Of a DNA stretch of 64,000 nt, positions 46,117-56,618 are shown piece after piece; within the stretch, counting starts at the first letter, position 1; each line of letters starts with the position of its first letter. The stretch spans positions 1,860,001-1,924,000 of the forward strand of contig JAZGTN010000002.1 in assembly GCA_037783415.1 (NCBI GenBank), given 5' to 3'. The DNA comes from Leptasterias polaris (Eukaryota; Echinodermata; Asteroidea; Forcipulatida; Asteriidae). The position numbers and the translations under genes were made by a program. Under the pieces are notes generated by a model. That model had not been told where the DNA came from. It saw only the letters and a list, made by a program, of their open reading frames with translations, and searched no databases.

Positions 46117-46334
46117 CGCAGCAATGCGCGCAATCACATCGTTACACAAGGAGGCCCCATGGATAATGTAAACGATGTTTTTTTAGGTTACAAGAAGTAT
46201 GTTGCCATCAAGCCCTATAGTGTACAAGGCAAAGCATGAAGAAACTTATTACCAATGGATTTGCACAATAGAGCTACTTTATTACTGATAGTCGATGCTT
46301 TCGTAATCAGGAAGAGTTGACCGGGCGCAATGAA

Positions 46335-46357
46335 GGGGGGGGGGGGGGGGGGGGGGG
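46335..46357. repeat. Poly-G run
   Basis: About 23 consecutive G, the longest homopolymer G tract here. Confidence 0.9.
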
Positions 46358-47975
46358 TGGGGGTAGCGCCACCAACCCGCCACCTACGTTGAAAATAATC
46401 TCATTCGACCCTCGCGACGTGGACTGGTCGAAGCTCCCCTACAAAACCATTGTACAAACGGACGGCGAGGTACACATACATGTATGTACGATGTACATGT
46501 ATGTATAGTGTATACAAGATTTGAATAAGCGATCGCTCCCGGCCCGCTGCATGCCGTTGAGACTGCCTGGACGAGTCCATTTTATTAGAGGTTATTGTTA
46601 TCTTCAAATGTTGTAAATTCACCAGAACTTTACACTAGAAAACATTCGTAAATGTTTTTTTTTTGCGTTGCCAACTGCTTCAGTAATTTAATAATTTAAT
46701 AAACAACATATATTTTACGTAAACGACATGTATTACATATCTGTTTAAGATGCATATGTTGCCTCAGAATTAATATTACCTGCGGCAAATGTTCCCGTCC
46801 GTCAACAGAGATCGTTTGCATGCAAACAAACGGTATGGGCAGAAACCATTTTCTCAAAAAAAATTATAAAAATCGTCAAATATCTAGAGGATGTACGGAG
46901 GGAGTTTGTTTAAACTATCAGAAATGAAAGATCTATCCTTAAATATTACGTTCCGCGAAAAAAATCAGAGGATGAACAAAACAATATTTCACATTTTGTC
47001 GATATTTGCAGCCAGTTCAGGGGTGACGTTTTGTAATGAAATTCCCATCTGGACCCTTTCATACACGTTAGCCGCTGCAATAAACCAACGGAAGTTTTGG
47101 GGTAATATTTGTACGCATTTTATTTAAAACTAAGCGCCTCAACAATTGAAAATGCTCTTACAATACACACTGTTATGTTTTCAGTTCTGTTCAAGAGAGT
47201 ATTTTAACGGTATACATGGATTTCTTTTTGTTTTTTAATTGTCATCACCTCTTTTTAAAATGGAGTGTACCCAAACTGCCATCGCAAATGATTGCGCAAC
47301 ACCCCCTTCCGCCCCACCACCCTAACCCCACCACCCAGTCCAATACAATGCGCATATGCATTATGCCTCAGCCAATCCCAGCGCATTTGGATGAGTCGCT
47401 GGGCCCGAGCGAACGACTCGATTGTGACCGCGGGGACGATACTCCGATTGCAATCTCTCGTCGACTTTTGACAGTTCTTTTTAGATAAAAATAAATGTCT
47501 ATATGGTTGGTATTTGTATTTCACTTTACAATCAGTAAACTTTCAGTTTAAAAAAACCCATCCCAAAAACAAAAAACATGAAAGTAAAAAATTGAAATAT
47601 TCTTGAGCACCACAAAGTTGGCCGAGCATTATTTGGTAAACAATGATTCAGAACGAATAGATAAAACAGGCAGGCTATTATTGACTTGAAATCAAATTTG
47701 TGAAATAATATAATTGTATTAATGTTTATGCTAAAGAAAAAATGCTTACAATTTTTTACATAAAAGAATATCCTCATAGGTATAACTGCCACTTGTTAAA
47801 ACATATTACAATATGAACAATAACTTTTTTAAACCACATTTAAGGGAAGCATTGTGTACAAAGCAAAAAATAATGCCCCAAAAATAAAATAGTACACTAA
47901 ATAAACTAGACTTAAGTTTTGGTTACATAACGTCACTACAGAGGTGTCTTCTACAAGTAAAGATCTAACCATAGT
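46358..47975. other. Intergenic DNA, no gene seen
   Basis: Short frames at 46891-47127 and 47216-47488 lack recognisable features. ACATGTATGTA-type motifs cluster at 46470-46508. Confidence 0.35.
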
Positions 47976-48257
47976 GTGAGGTTTAAAGGTTGTGTGAGCT
48001 TGAGAAGTGTGTCTTTGTTGGTGGACAAATCGCGGAGGAGAAGAAAAAGAAGTAATACGAAAACAAACCTGAACAAGAACAAGAGGTGTTCCAGGCTGAG
48101 TGCCCTAACACCTAAAAATCTTCATGTGAAATTGAACAATGGAAAGGCCACAAAGACCACAAAGGCCACAAAGACCACAAAGGCCAAAAAGAATGGAAAA
48201 GATCGGGAAGGGGTAGGGAAGTTGCCGCACCCACATCCACCTTTTCACTCCTCATAA
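47976..48257 (+). CDS. Unrecognised basic 93-residue open frame, possible terminal exon
   Basis: The frame is very rich in Lys/Arg/Thr: a KSRRRRKRSNTK cluster near residue 18, then (KATKTT) repeats encoded by two to three tandem copies of GGCCACAAAGACCACAAA (about 48144-48184), and a His/Pro end. Such basic tails occur at the ends of secreted growth-factor-like or nucleic-acid-binding proteins. No acceptor site or partner exon is clear, and the repeat alone could produce the frame. Confidence 0.2.
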   Translation: MRFKGCVSLRSVSLLVDKSRRRRKRSNTKTNLNKNKRCSRLSALTPKNLHVKLNNGKATKTTKATKTTKAKKNGKDREGVGKLPHPHPPFHSS

Positions 48258-49305
48258 CCAAACATCTACCCGAATAAGATAACCTGGTTATATTTTGTTT
48301 TCCTAACCTTCAATTTTATATACAGTTTGCTGCCTGAGCATGTTTATGGATTTTGATGAACTTTCTAAAGATTTGATAGTTATAATATTTATATTTTATG
48401 TGTTTAAATAATATACAAAAATCCGTATTTGTTCTTGTACTTTGTTATACCTTTGTAAGTTTGTATTGTTTGGATTGCCTTCAGATATTAATTAATTTCG
48501 CTTTTTGGTCAACCACAGGCTTGTTCTTTGTAGTCCTAATTAAGTTGTTAGTTCTTAATATTTACTGTTTGTGTGCTGTCTAAAAAAATTAAAAAAATAC
48601 AAATACAAATTTGTTATTACGAGTGAAAAAGTGGAGGGACCTTGAAGGCCACATACCTTGAAGGCCACACCTCTATCCTCTTGCCGCGGTGATGAGAAGT
48701 GCATGTAGCATGGTTGCTTGCCCATTAAGAAGTTTCTTAGACTCTGCCTAGAAGCAGAGGAGTGTCGGGACTTGGTGGACACTCTCTGATAATTTGTTCG
48801 AGGTATCCAGGTCTTCGTGACAGCATCGCATCATATAGCATTGCTCTATGATCGTACCCTTTTGGTGTCGCAATAAGCCACTTGCGACCTAGATTTGAAT
48901 AACGTATGGTATAATGGCTTGCTTGATCACAAGTTACCGCCTAAATTTGAATTCCTCAGACTATAGAGGTAGTTACGTAAGAGATGCCGAACACCCATAC
49001 ACAGTTTTGTATGATGGCACAATGGTATCAGGGTTTGCTTATCTGGAGGTTGCCATACCAAAGCTAAAGCTTACGCCCAACCTATTTCAAATTTAAAAGG
49101 GGTACCTTGTGACTAAAAAAGTAAGCAGGTTATTGTACCAGACGGTATTAAAATATTACTCACAAATGGCTTTATAAGTCTCAAGTCAAAGAGTTGGTAT
49201 ATTGCCTGAAACTGTCTCTCGACTCTCACAGCATTTGTCCCGATGGGTTCATCCAATCTGTCCTGGCTCTTGCACCACAATGGCCGACGCGTGCTTAAAC
49301 ACAAT
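48258..49305. other. Intergenic DNA, no gene seen
   Basis: A 16-bp direct repeat CCTTGAAGGCCACA occurs at 48640 and 48657. Otherwise unremarkable. Confidence 0.35.
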
Positions 49306-49410
49306 GGCCGTGTCCGAACCGGCAGCTATATTATGGCTGTGGCTGTTGTTAGAGTGCCTCCGTGTTGACGTTGCGCTCATCAAGCCGTAGTCGCTAATTC
49401 AGACACGGTC
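49306..49410. mobile_element. Small MITE with GGCCGTGTCCGAA termini
   Basis: The left GGCCGTGTCCGAA pairs with the right TTCAGACACGGTC. The right-end region also occurs at 32560-32596. It is about 105 bp and non-coding. Confidence 0.6.
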
Positions 49411-49619
49411 TACTTCTTTTGGCACATAAAACAATCTATGACCTTTTCTGAAACATTTGGCCCTTTTGAGTCAACTTTAAATCACCACCAATCTAGTAGA
49501 CTAGAAACTATGCTGGTTCTTTAGGAGACTACAAAAGGGAGCATGTGCGGTTTACCTGCAGTTCTTGTCTTTTGTATAATGTCGTATTTTCATTCTGTTT
49601 TGCTAATGTACTGTTTTTC

Positions 49620-49895
49620 AAGGTATGTCCACCACATTCCCCCTGCCCTGCTCGCAACCCACTTGTCCAGCCACTTCGTTGAGAACGGAGCTCCGCCGGG
49701 CCCCACCAGAGTCCGCCTGCGGCTGCCCTCCAACTCCGTACTTTGCCGCGCATTCCAGGCCAGAGTCCCTATGGGGCAATCGACCCCGTTGCCCCCTGTC
49801 CGGCATGCTTGCTTCCCCCTGCCCGGACTCGTGAACCCTCTTGTCAAGCCTTTTCGTGGATAATGGATATTTGTTGTCTTTTGCCGTCCCTTTGG
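49620..49895. other. GC-rich block of unknown origin
   Basis: A sharply bounded GC-rich stretch sits in AT-rich DNA. It is open in several frames on both strands. A short internal duplication is visible: CTCGCAACCCACTTGTCCAGCCACTTCGTTG against CTCGTGAACCCTCTTGTCAAGCCTTTTCGTG, with related ACGGAGC and AATGGAT continuations. No family is recognised. It could be a retroposed or transposon fragment. Confidence 0.35.
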
Positions 49896-50596
49896 CAGTG
49901 GAAATAAACGTTACATTTAGACTTAATTTAATTTGTTTGAATTGAAAATGAGAGCGGGAAGCAAGGGTAACAACGTCTGCGGCAATGGAATGGGCCGTCT
50001 TTATATTAAAAATAGAAGATTGGAAAAAAACTATCTGCAGAGCATCATTAAAACAGAAGGCCCAGCAGTTTGGGGGGGGGGGGTGTTTCAAATATTCTGT
50101 CTAAAATCTCCCGGGTCATAATTGACCTGGATTCCGGGTCCCAGGGGGCCATTTTGGGGTCAAGCTGACTCGGAATCAATACTGTTCAATTACTCTGTGT
50201 AGACGCAAAAAGGAGAACAAAACAGTCTTTGATCGATAACAATAAATAACAACTTTGATTCAAAGATGGATAAACTGGGATGTCGACAAAAAGAATGGCA
50301 TTTCCAGAGCTCCGTAGTTTAGGGAGTATGTTTCACTTAGCATGACCAACAATGATTTCTGCAGTTTTAAATTGTATATTGGTTTCGGCCAATTTAGACG
50401 CGAGAGTTCGGTTCGGCTAAGCTTGGCTTCGAGAGGCAAATACTATAATACCAATTATATTTTCTGACAAATTTGTTTAAAAACGACAACGACATTTAGC
50501 TTACAGTAATTATAACACAATTTATTATTAATAAATTCAGTGAAACTCTTTCTATTTTCAGAAACAATGACATAGTCACGTTACTTTCCTAGTTAA

Positions 50597-50866
50597 AGAG
50601 ACACGTTGTGTTTGGATTGGGCACTATGGGTTTATTAAAGCGATCGTTATTGGTTTTTCTTTTACTTCTTGAACTAACACGGTCTGCCATTTTGTAGAAC
50701 CAATGTTTGACTCCACAAAATGGCGGACCGTGTTAGTTCACGAAGTAAAGGGAAAACCACACAATTTCGAGGTGTACTTAAAAAAAAACACTTCCAACCA
50801 TATTCATTTCATAACAAACGCTTGTTATATAGCCCAAAGTGCCCAATCCGAAAGCAACGTGTCCCT
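50597..50866. mobile_element. 270-bp TTAA-flanked hairpin MITE
   Basis: TTAA at 50593-50596 and 50867-50870 brackets termini AGAGACACGTTGTGTTTGGATTGGGCAC and (minus strand) AGGGACACGTTGCTTTCGGATTGGGCAC. Inner blocks also pair (AACACGGTCTGCCATTTTGT against ACAAAATGGCGGACCGTGTT), so almost the whole element folds on itself around 50715. Confidence 0.85.
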
Positions 50867-50870
50867 TTAA

Positions 50871-51150
50871 AACTGAACAGTCAACTCTGTGTATATACAA
50901 TTTTGTAAAATATATAGGGTCATACTTTGGTAATGACCTCTTTTTTTTGTTATAGTAATTTCTATCCGAAAGCTTACTAATGGTAAAGATGGTAATGGTG
51001 GTATAAGCAGGCAGTGAACTTATTTAGTCTGAAATAACAGTATGTCAAAAAAAGCGTTAATCTCAAAAACAATTATTATTTGTTATGGTCTCCAAGTGCT
51101 CGTCCCCTTTCAGTACAGGACCGGTTTCCTAGTGAAATCTGTCCCCGGAG
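50871..51150. other. Intergenic DNA, no gene seen
   Basis: AT-rich sequence without features. Confidence 0.35.
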
Positions 51151-51668
51151 ATTCTGTCCCCCAACATGGGCTGAAGGAGGATGATTCGAAAGAGGGTGCT
51201 ATCAGAGGAAGCTAGTACACAGTTCGCCGAATGGAGGGGGAAGGGGACCACAGAAGCCCGGGGGACTGAATCTCCTGTTACACTGCCTCCCTCCCGCATC
51301 ACTACACACTGATAATTGATAAAATTACATTTTACATTCGAATTATGTGCTAAAACCGAAAATCATAGATGAAATAATTAACAACTGGCATAACAAAACT
51401 TATAAAGATTCTGTCCCCCAACATGGGCTGAAGGAGGATGATTCGAAAGAGGGCGCTATCAGAAGTAAGTACAGTTCGCCGAATGAGAAGGGGGGGGGGG
51501 GGGACACAGAATCCCCGGGGAACAGAATCTCATACCACACCGGCCGCCCTCTCCGCATTACTGCACACATATAATTGATACAATTACACTTTACATCCGA
51601 AAAGTATGCGCTAAAACAGAAAATCATTAATTAAAATGATTAACCACTGGCATAAAAAAACTTATAAA
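51151..51668. repeat. Tandem duplication, 257-bp period
   Basis: ATTCTGTCCCCCAACATGGGCTGAAGGAGG starts at 51151 and again at 51408. The copies align to the end (CTTATAAAG) with indels in the G-rich part. A diverged third copy lies at 59735-59920 (ATGGACTGAAGAAAG...AGAGGGCGCTATCAGA). Confidence 0.85.
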
Positions 51669-52048
51669 GGCGCTAATGATTTTTGACGTTATTTCAAGCT
51701 AAATTCGGATTCAATCGAGTCGAGTAGTAAGTTGAGATATGCTTTGTTCACACATGTCAATTTAATTCGAGTCCAATATTCGATCAATTCGGTTTTTTAA
51801 AGAAAAATCGTATCCTGGTGTTTTTTCTGACGGGTGAAAATAAGATAATGGTATTTCATAGTGTGGCAATCAGCACAGAGTCCCGAAACTTCTTTTTATA
51901 CTAAGTAATACTACTTGGATTTTATAAATTTAAATAAAATTTAATATTTACGCTCAAAAGGTGAAATAATAGTCCGATGAGGAGTACATTGAGATCGCAA
52001 TAATGGAATCTGAGTTACTAATTTTTTTTAATCTGAGTAATATCCCGA

Positions 52049-52098
52049 AACTAGCGTTGATTTTTTGTTCTTTTAAGAACAAAAAATCAACGCTAGTT
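52049..52098. repeat. 50-bp palindrome in the 3' UTR of the fibrinogen-related gene
   Basis: AACTAGCGTTGATTTTTTGTTCTT is followed by TT and its exact reverse complement. It immediately adjoins a second palindrome. In the minus-strand transcript it would form a 24-bp stem. Confidence 0.9.
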
Positions 52099-52163
52099 CA
52101 GATCTTTATATCTAAATGTAAATGTATTTAAAAATACATTTACATTTAGATATAAAGATCTGA
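52098..52163. repeat. 66-bp palindrome adjoining the first, 13 bp after the stop codon
   Basis: TCAGATCTTTATATCTAAATGTAAATGTATTT and its reverse complement face each other with almost no loop. On the coding (minus) strand it begins 13 bp after the stop codon, so the mRNA would carry two strong hairpins in a row. Confidence 0.9.
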
Positions 52164-52176
52164 TCTACGGGGAACT

Positions 52177-52469
52177 TTAAGGAATACGACGCATTTTCAT
52201 TTCACTGCGCGTTATTTGAGAAGTAAAGGTGATTTCTCCCCATATGATGCCGCTGGGGTATCTCTGAGAATACTCGCCGTTCAGGTTGCTGTAAGGCCCG
52301 TCATCAACATCAGCATAGCTTTCGACTGTCTGTGTGCATCGATTGAACCACCAACCTCCCTTAAAATCATCGGCGCAGTTCACAGAGGGTTCGGCATCGT
52401 TGTCTCGATCGTACGTCGAGAATGGCTGTCCGTTGGACGGTTGTTCAAGGGTAGTGGACAGAGCATCAC
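52177..52469 (-). CDS. Fibrinogen-related protein, last coding exon
   Basis: This encodes the C-terminal subdomain of a fibrinogen-like domain, the extracellular ligand-binding fold of ficolins, tenascins and invertebrate FREPs. The minus strand reads from acceptor TTGTTTCAG|GT (52469) through [19 protein letters not shown] (the DxDxD calcium-site pattern), [15 protein letters not shown] (paired cysteines and the GGWW signature), SNLNGEY, GIIWGE and SEMKMRRIP to the TAA at 52179-52177. The entry phase (G|GT GAT) matches the donor of the exon at 59931. The end SEMKMR and stop are typical of the domain's C-terminus. Which FREP subfamily it belongs to cannot be told from this part. Confidence 0.9.
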
Positions 52470-53494
52470 CTGAAACAAAAGCTTATATGGTGTTATAATG
52501 ACCTGGCAGTTTTAAAAATTTCTATAAAATGGCCGATAAACGAAAGAAAGTTCCAACAAAATTTGAAAAGAAAAGTAATTATCATCGGCAATAGACTGTG
52601 CAACCAAGTTAGTCCTAACCATTGAGTTGTACGTGTTCGCAACTCTGTTTCTTCAAATACTTGAGTTTAACGTTTTTTACGGCTATGACAATAATATAAT
52701 AGTGTTGTGAAAGTAAAATTTAGCCATGAAATTTATGGTAGTAAAATAAATGTAAAAAAATTAACAAAGAAAAACCGGAGGATAAGACTTGAATTTTGCC
52801 AAACTGACGTTCGTGTTATAATAAACCCAATGTAGGCCCTAATGGTCGGGTTGGGCGTGAATGGTGAATGGGGAATTCTATAGTAATAAACATCCTGGTC
52901 CCAAATTTTTAACTTGTTTCAGTGTTAAATTGAACAAATTAAATAATTGTATCGGATACAAATTGAAATTGTATTTATAACAAATTGTTATAGTATTCAT
53001 TTTTTTTTTTTTTAAATAGAATTTGAAAAGTTTTATAGAGAAATAAAGTCGTTGCTCAAAATGTTCTCGTTTTCGATACGTGCGAGACTTGCTCAGACTA
53101 TTAAGTTAACATTCAAGACGATGGCAACTGTTTGTACCGCATCATCGATGCTCGAGAGAGGAACGTAATGGTCCCCAATCACCACTGGGAGGTTTTTCGC
53201 GAATCGCAGAACCAAGATTGAAGACACAAGTCGGGAACGAGATCTTCAACTGTTAAAATACACGTCTGACAACAGAGCTAGGTTGTAAAGCTGGAGGCCC
53301 TCGCTGTCCTCGTTCACAATAGAAAGAAGAAGAAGAAAAACTCGAACAAAGACTATTTGTTTCTAAATACTGCACAATAAAAACACAAACAGCAAACTTG
53401 GGGACACTTAAACCCCATTTGCCAATCATGCCCCATTTTTGCATCCATTACATGATTACATGTTTGGCAACATTCTTAATTACTTACAAGAGTG
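52470..53494. other. Intron sequence of the fibrinogen-related gene, no further exon seen
   Basis: AT-rich, without recognisable repeats up to the R3 copy at 53495. Confidence 0.5.
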
Positions 53495-53860
53495 CCCAGA
53501 AACGGAGGTCAAGTCTTATTCTTAGGTTTTCTTTGTTGATTTGTTAAATTTATTTAACTTTCATATAATCATGGCTAAATTTCATTTGCTTTATAATTTC
53601 TAGAGCCATAAATTGGGTCAGACGAATGTGTTTGAAGAAACAGAATCACGCACACGTAAAGCTCAATATGGTTGGGACCAACTTGGTCCCGGAAGTTCGA
53701 TTACGCGCGCGACTTGCACAAGGCCTTTTCACACTACAAAAAAGCTCCGTGTTGATATTTTGTGTAGTGTGAAAAGGCCTATAGTCTTGTATCATCAAGA
53801 TTGTTCTTTGTTTTCAGAGAATCGCCGTGTAACAAATTGTTGATACTGATCAGTTAAGAC
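53495..53860 (+). repeat. Repeat R3, copy 2, with inserted small palindrome
   Basis: Matches 22570-22880 (for example GGTTGGGACCAACTTGGTCCCGGAAGTTCGA). At 53721-53784 it carries AAGGCCTTTTCACACTACAAAA...TTTTGTGTAGTGTGAAAAGGCCT, a 64-bp hairpin absent from the other copy. AGGCCTTTTCACACTA also occurs at 14931. Confidence 0.7.
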
Positions 53861-54687
53861 TTATTTTAGTAGATATTACAAAGATTTCGATTGGATGAAT
53901 AAGGAAAGGGTCATAATAATAATGGTAACTACTACTTCGAAAATTAATTTAAAAAGTACTTGAACGAGAACAAAGAGGAAGTAATATTTGCCGAAATTAA
54001 TTTATAATTGCTCATTGATTACAGATATATAGTTCACATCCCATACAAAGTTTTGCAAAAAAAAAAAAAACCCAAAACAAATTTGACCACAACGTTGCTT
54101 TTCGTTGAGTTTCGCAAAATTCCCCGAGGCGTCGTCCTTCTCGGATACATTCGCGTGACATCATGGATTGTGTGGGAGTGATGTTTTATACCACTGCGCG
54201 GTATTTACACTTTGCAATATTGAAAGAACACTGTTCTTAGGCAAAGTAGTAAAGAAAAGCCTCTAAAATCCTAGATAGCAGCAGGTCTCGAGAGGGATTT
54301 AAATTATATTTACGAAAAAGAGGTAAATTCTACAAGCACTAATGGTAATGTAGCAAAGAGAAAAGCTCTCCTGAGGAGAGAATGGAAGGGATGACGACGG
54401 TGGGGAGTTCGTCTCACAGAATCCCCGGTTTGAGCCACTTGCGTTTGGAAGCGGTAGCACCCGACAACGAAGCTGACAACGAGAGCGAAACCGAGATCGA
54501 CTGGCTAATAATAGTAACACAGCATGGTATGGTCTCTTCAGTAGAGTTACTGAGCAAATGGAATCGCTCCATGATTGTTTGATGTTGTTCTTTGGTTCAT
54601 GTATGGGCGTTGTGGATGTATGTTACACGTTGACACAGTGCCTGCAGAGGATTATTTGATGTATATTTAGTAAGATTCGTGGGTAAG
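53861..54687. other. Intron sequence, no exon seen
   Basis: Holds an A-run at 54056-54070. No exon fits the fibrinogen reading phase here. Confidence 0.4.
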
Positions 54688-54751
54688 TGATGTATCAGCA
54701 GGGGGGTCGAATGTACCAACTAACTCGGCCCCAAAACGCTCCCAGCCCATG
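54688..54751 (+). repeat. Left target duplication and terminal inverted repeat of the Polinton-like element
   Basis: TGATGTA (54688-54694) precedes a terminus that pairs with 57906-57960. The best block is CCCCAAAACGCTCCCA. About six mismatches or one-base indels occur over 55 bp. Confidence 0.85.
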
Positions 54752-54754
54752 GCC

Positions 54755-55399
54755 ATGACAAGAGGCTCCCAATGATGCCCGGAAGGGCTGCGGCAGCTTT
54801 CCCGGCTAGGTTTGCCAACATACGCCCAAGAGCTTGCAAGTGCTTTTTGCCCACTCTTTTATCCCATCCTTGCTTGCGGGAGGTGTGGGAGGCTTTGGCG
54901 GTTCAACCCCGCCAGCTGCCCCGCCAGTCAAGGCAAGGACCAGAGTGCTGATGATTAAGCCAAGCGCAGTTATAATGCTGGTTATGGTGACACCCTGCTC
55001 GCGGAACAGTGTCCGCAGCCGCTCGGCAAGGATTGTGTTTTTGTTTAAGACGCTTGTTACAGTCTCACGGATTTGGCGGACCTGTGACCGGAGTTGTAGG
55101 TTGAGGGAGTCGATGCTGTCTTGGGTTGCTGCAAGCTGCTCTTCGGCCTTTTGAATTTCACGCTTAATTTGGTCTGCTCGTTCAGTCGTTCCTGGGCGCT
55201 TAAGATCTTTGAAGTAGCCCTCGAGTAACTGCTGGAGAGAAACTATTTTGCTCTCTTGCACTGCTTTTGTGCCACGCAAATTTCTCAGGGCTTTGTCGAG
55301 TCCTAGACGCTCCCTCATGGGCAGGGTGTTGGTCTCTGCCGCGGTAGGCGTCTCTATTGTTGACATACTGCCAATGAGATCATCAATGTACTTATCCAT
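54755..55399 (-). pseudogene. Coiled-coil plus hydrophobic-tail protein of the Polinton-like element, frameshifted
   Basis: From ATG 55399 on the minus strand the frame runs 197 codons. It has an N-terminal acidic stretch, a long Glu/Lys/Gln/Arg-rich helix (about residues 30-120, probable coiled coil), then a strongly hydrophobic segment around residues 140-162, a Gly/Pro-rich linker and a short end at 54806. After that stop, a neighbouring frame remains open with Ala/Gly-rich sequence toward the terminus, which suggests a frameshift near 54830. I recognise the type as an uncharacterised protein that accompanies capsid genes in Polinton-like elements of marine invertebrates. Its function is unknown; a structural or membrane-associated role is a guess. 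It is divergent from the plus-strand capsid-like fragment. Confidence 0.55.
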
Positions 55400-55441
55400 G
55401 TCATCAGTGACAGCTGCATCAGCCTTTTCTGCAAACTCTCC

Positions 55442-56245
55442 GATCCCAACCTTGGTGATCAGGATGTGATTGTTCCTGGAACAGCCCGCCTTGCATTCAC
55501 CATCTCTCTGACCTCAACCGACGACAACCGAACAGTCTTCTAAAATCTTGGTCGGGCAAATGTGAAAAAGACTACAATCAGAATAAGTGGCAATGAGATC
55601 ATGTCTATAGATGATAGCAATGTTATCAACTGCTACTCCGACCTATGGAAAACAAAGCGAGAGCGCCAGTCCCAGGAATACCGGCGCATTGATGAGTAAA
55701 CAGCCAACATGCTGAAACTGAGTGTGGGTGCTGGAGACGGCAACAGTTCCCATGCAGGACAAGGCCATCGCAGATGCCTATGACAACTGATTCTCCGTCC
55801 CGCTGGACTTCGAATTACTTGAGTCCCATATATGCCATTCTTCCAGTCTGCCCTTGGTGACCGATTGGAGTACAAGCTGACCTTTAATGACTACAGCCGT
55901 GTTATAAAGGCAACCGATGATGCCAATGCCAGCTAACACCATTGACAATATTTCTCTCGAATTTGACACTGTGAGTGAACCGAGCCTGGCCCGCATGATT
56001 CGCAATCAGTATGCTCGCCGGCTTGCCATCCTGTACGACCGCATATTGCGCCGCCGCAGGGTTGCCCTTGACAAGAGTCAGACTCTGTGGAACATCAACC
56101 TGAACGTCCCTGCCCGAAGCTTGAAGGGAATACTCATGCTGTTTACAGGAACAACGACCGCATATGACCGAGACACAGAAGCCTTCTACAATCCCAAGAT
56201 TGAAAAAGTTGAGGTCACGATTGAAGGGGTGCCAAACCAGTTATA
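55442..56245 (+). pseudogene. Capsid-like protein remnant of the Polinton-like element, multiply broken
   Basis: Coding similarity runs along the plus strand but switches frame. The first frame is open to an in-frame stop at 55541-55543 and continues to another at 55697-55699. It then shifts near 55755, with a stop near 55787, shifts again near 55830 and near 55932, and stays open through 55932-56245. Stretches such as TLWNINLNVPARSLKG and FYNPKIEKVEVTIEGVPNQL look like the major-capsid-like proteins of Polinton-type elements (double jelly-roll by family knowledge). At least two stops and three frameshifts make it non-functional. The C-terminal part expected after 56245 is replaced by unrelated sequence. 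Confidence 0.6.
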
Positions 56246-56353
56246 CCCCACTCCGCTGGCGCAGTGCTGGGTGGAAGGTTTTTCTGATGTCTTTCATATT
56301 CTGGCTTTGGGGCGTATGCAGCGTGTTCTTGTGGCATATACAGTTGCTCACCC

Positions 56354-56618
56354 TTGTGCTCTTTGGCTTTGGAGCACAAACTGGTCAATATTGAGCTGTT
56401 TGTTCCCTCCCCAAAGAAGCCAGACAGCTATTGGCTCAGCCTGAGTGGCCTGTCGGATGGCTTCCCAAACGTCGCCCTCGTAGATGTGGATCTAGCGGGA
56501 GCTTGGGAAGTGCAGGTCCTTGGACCAAGCGTGGCCGTTGTGAACGACGAGCTCTACTTTACCTCTGATCCCGTCGCCCCAAACTGGCATTTCCCGCTGT
56601 TGTATATTTACTCACCGG
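56354..56618 (+). pseudogene. Second plus-strand fragment of the Polinton-like element, unrecognised
   Basis: About 88 codons are open before the probable deletion junction. They contain a beta-rich-looking segment with SGLSDGFPNVALVDVDL and DELYFTSDPVAPNW. The preceding 56245-56350 reads as a hydrophobic stretch in a different frame. It may be a small virion-associated protein next to the capsid gene, but I have no firm family for it. It overlaps the end of the opposing minus-strand fragment by a few bases, as expected where a deletion joined two convergent genes. Confidence 0.4.

Noticed and set aside
49618..50091. 157-codon minus-strand frame over the GC-rich block
   Set aside because: Both strands are open in several frames there, so openness is not informative.
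54834..55469. Plus-strand frames opposite the coiled-coil fragment of the Polinton-like element
   Set aside because: They are shadows: the minus strand has the coherent helix and hydrophobic-segment pattern.
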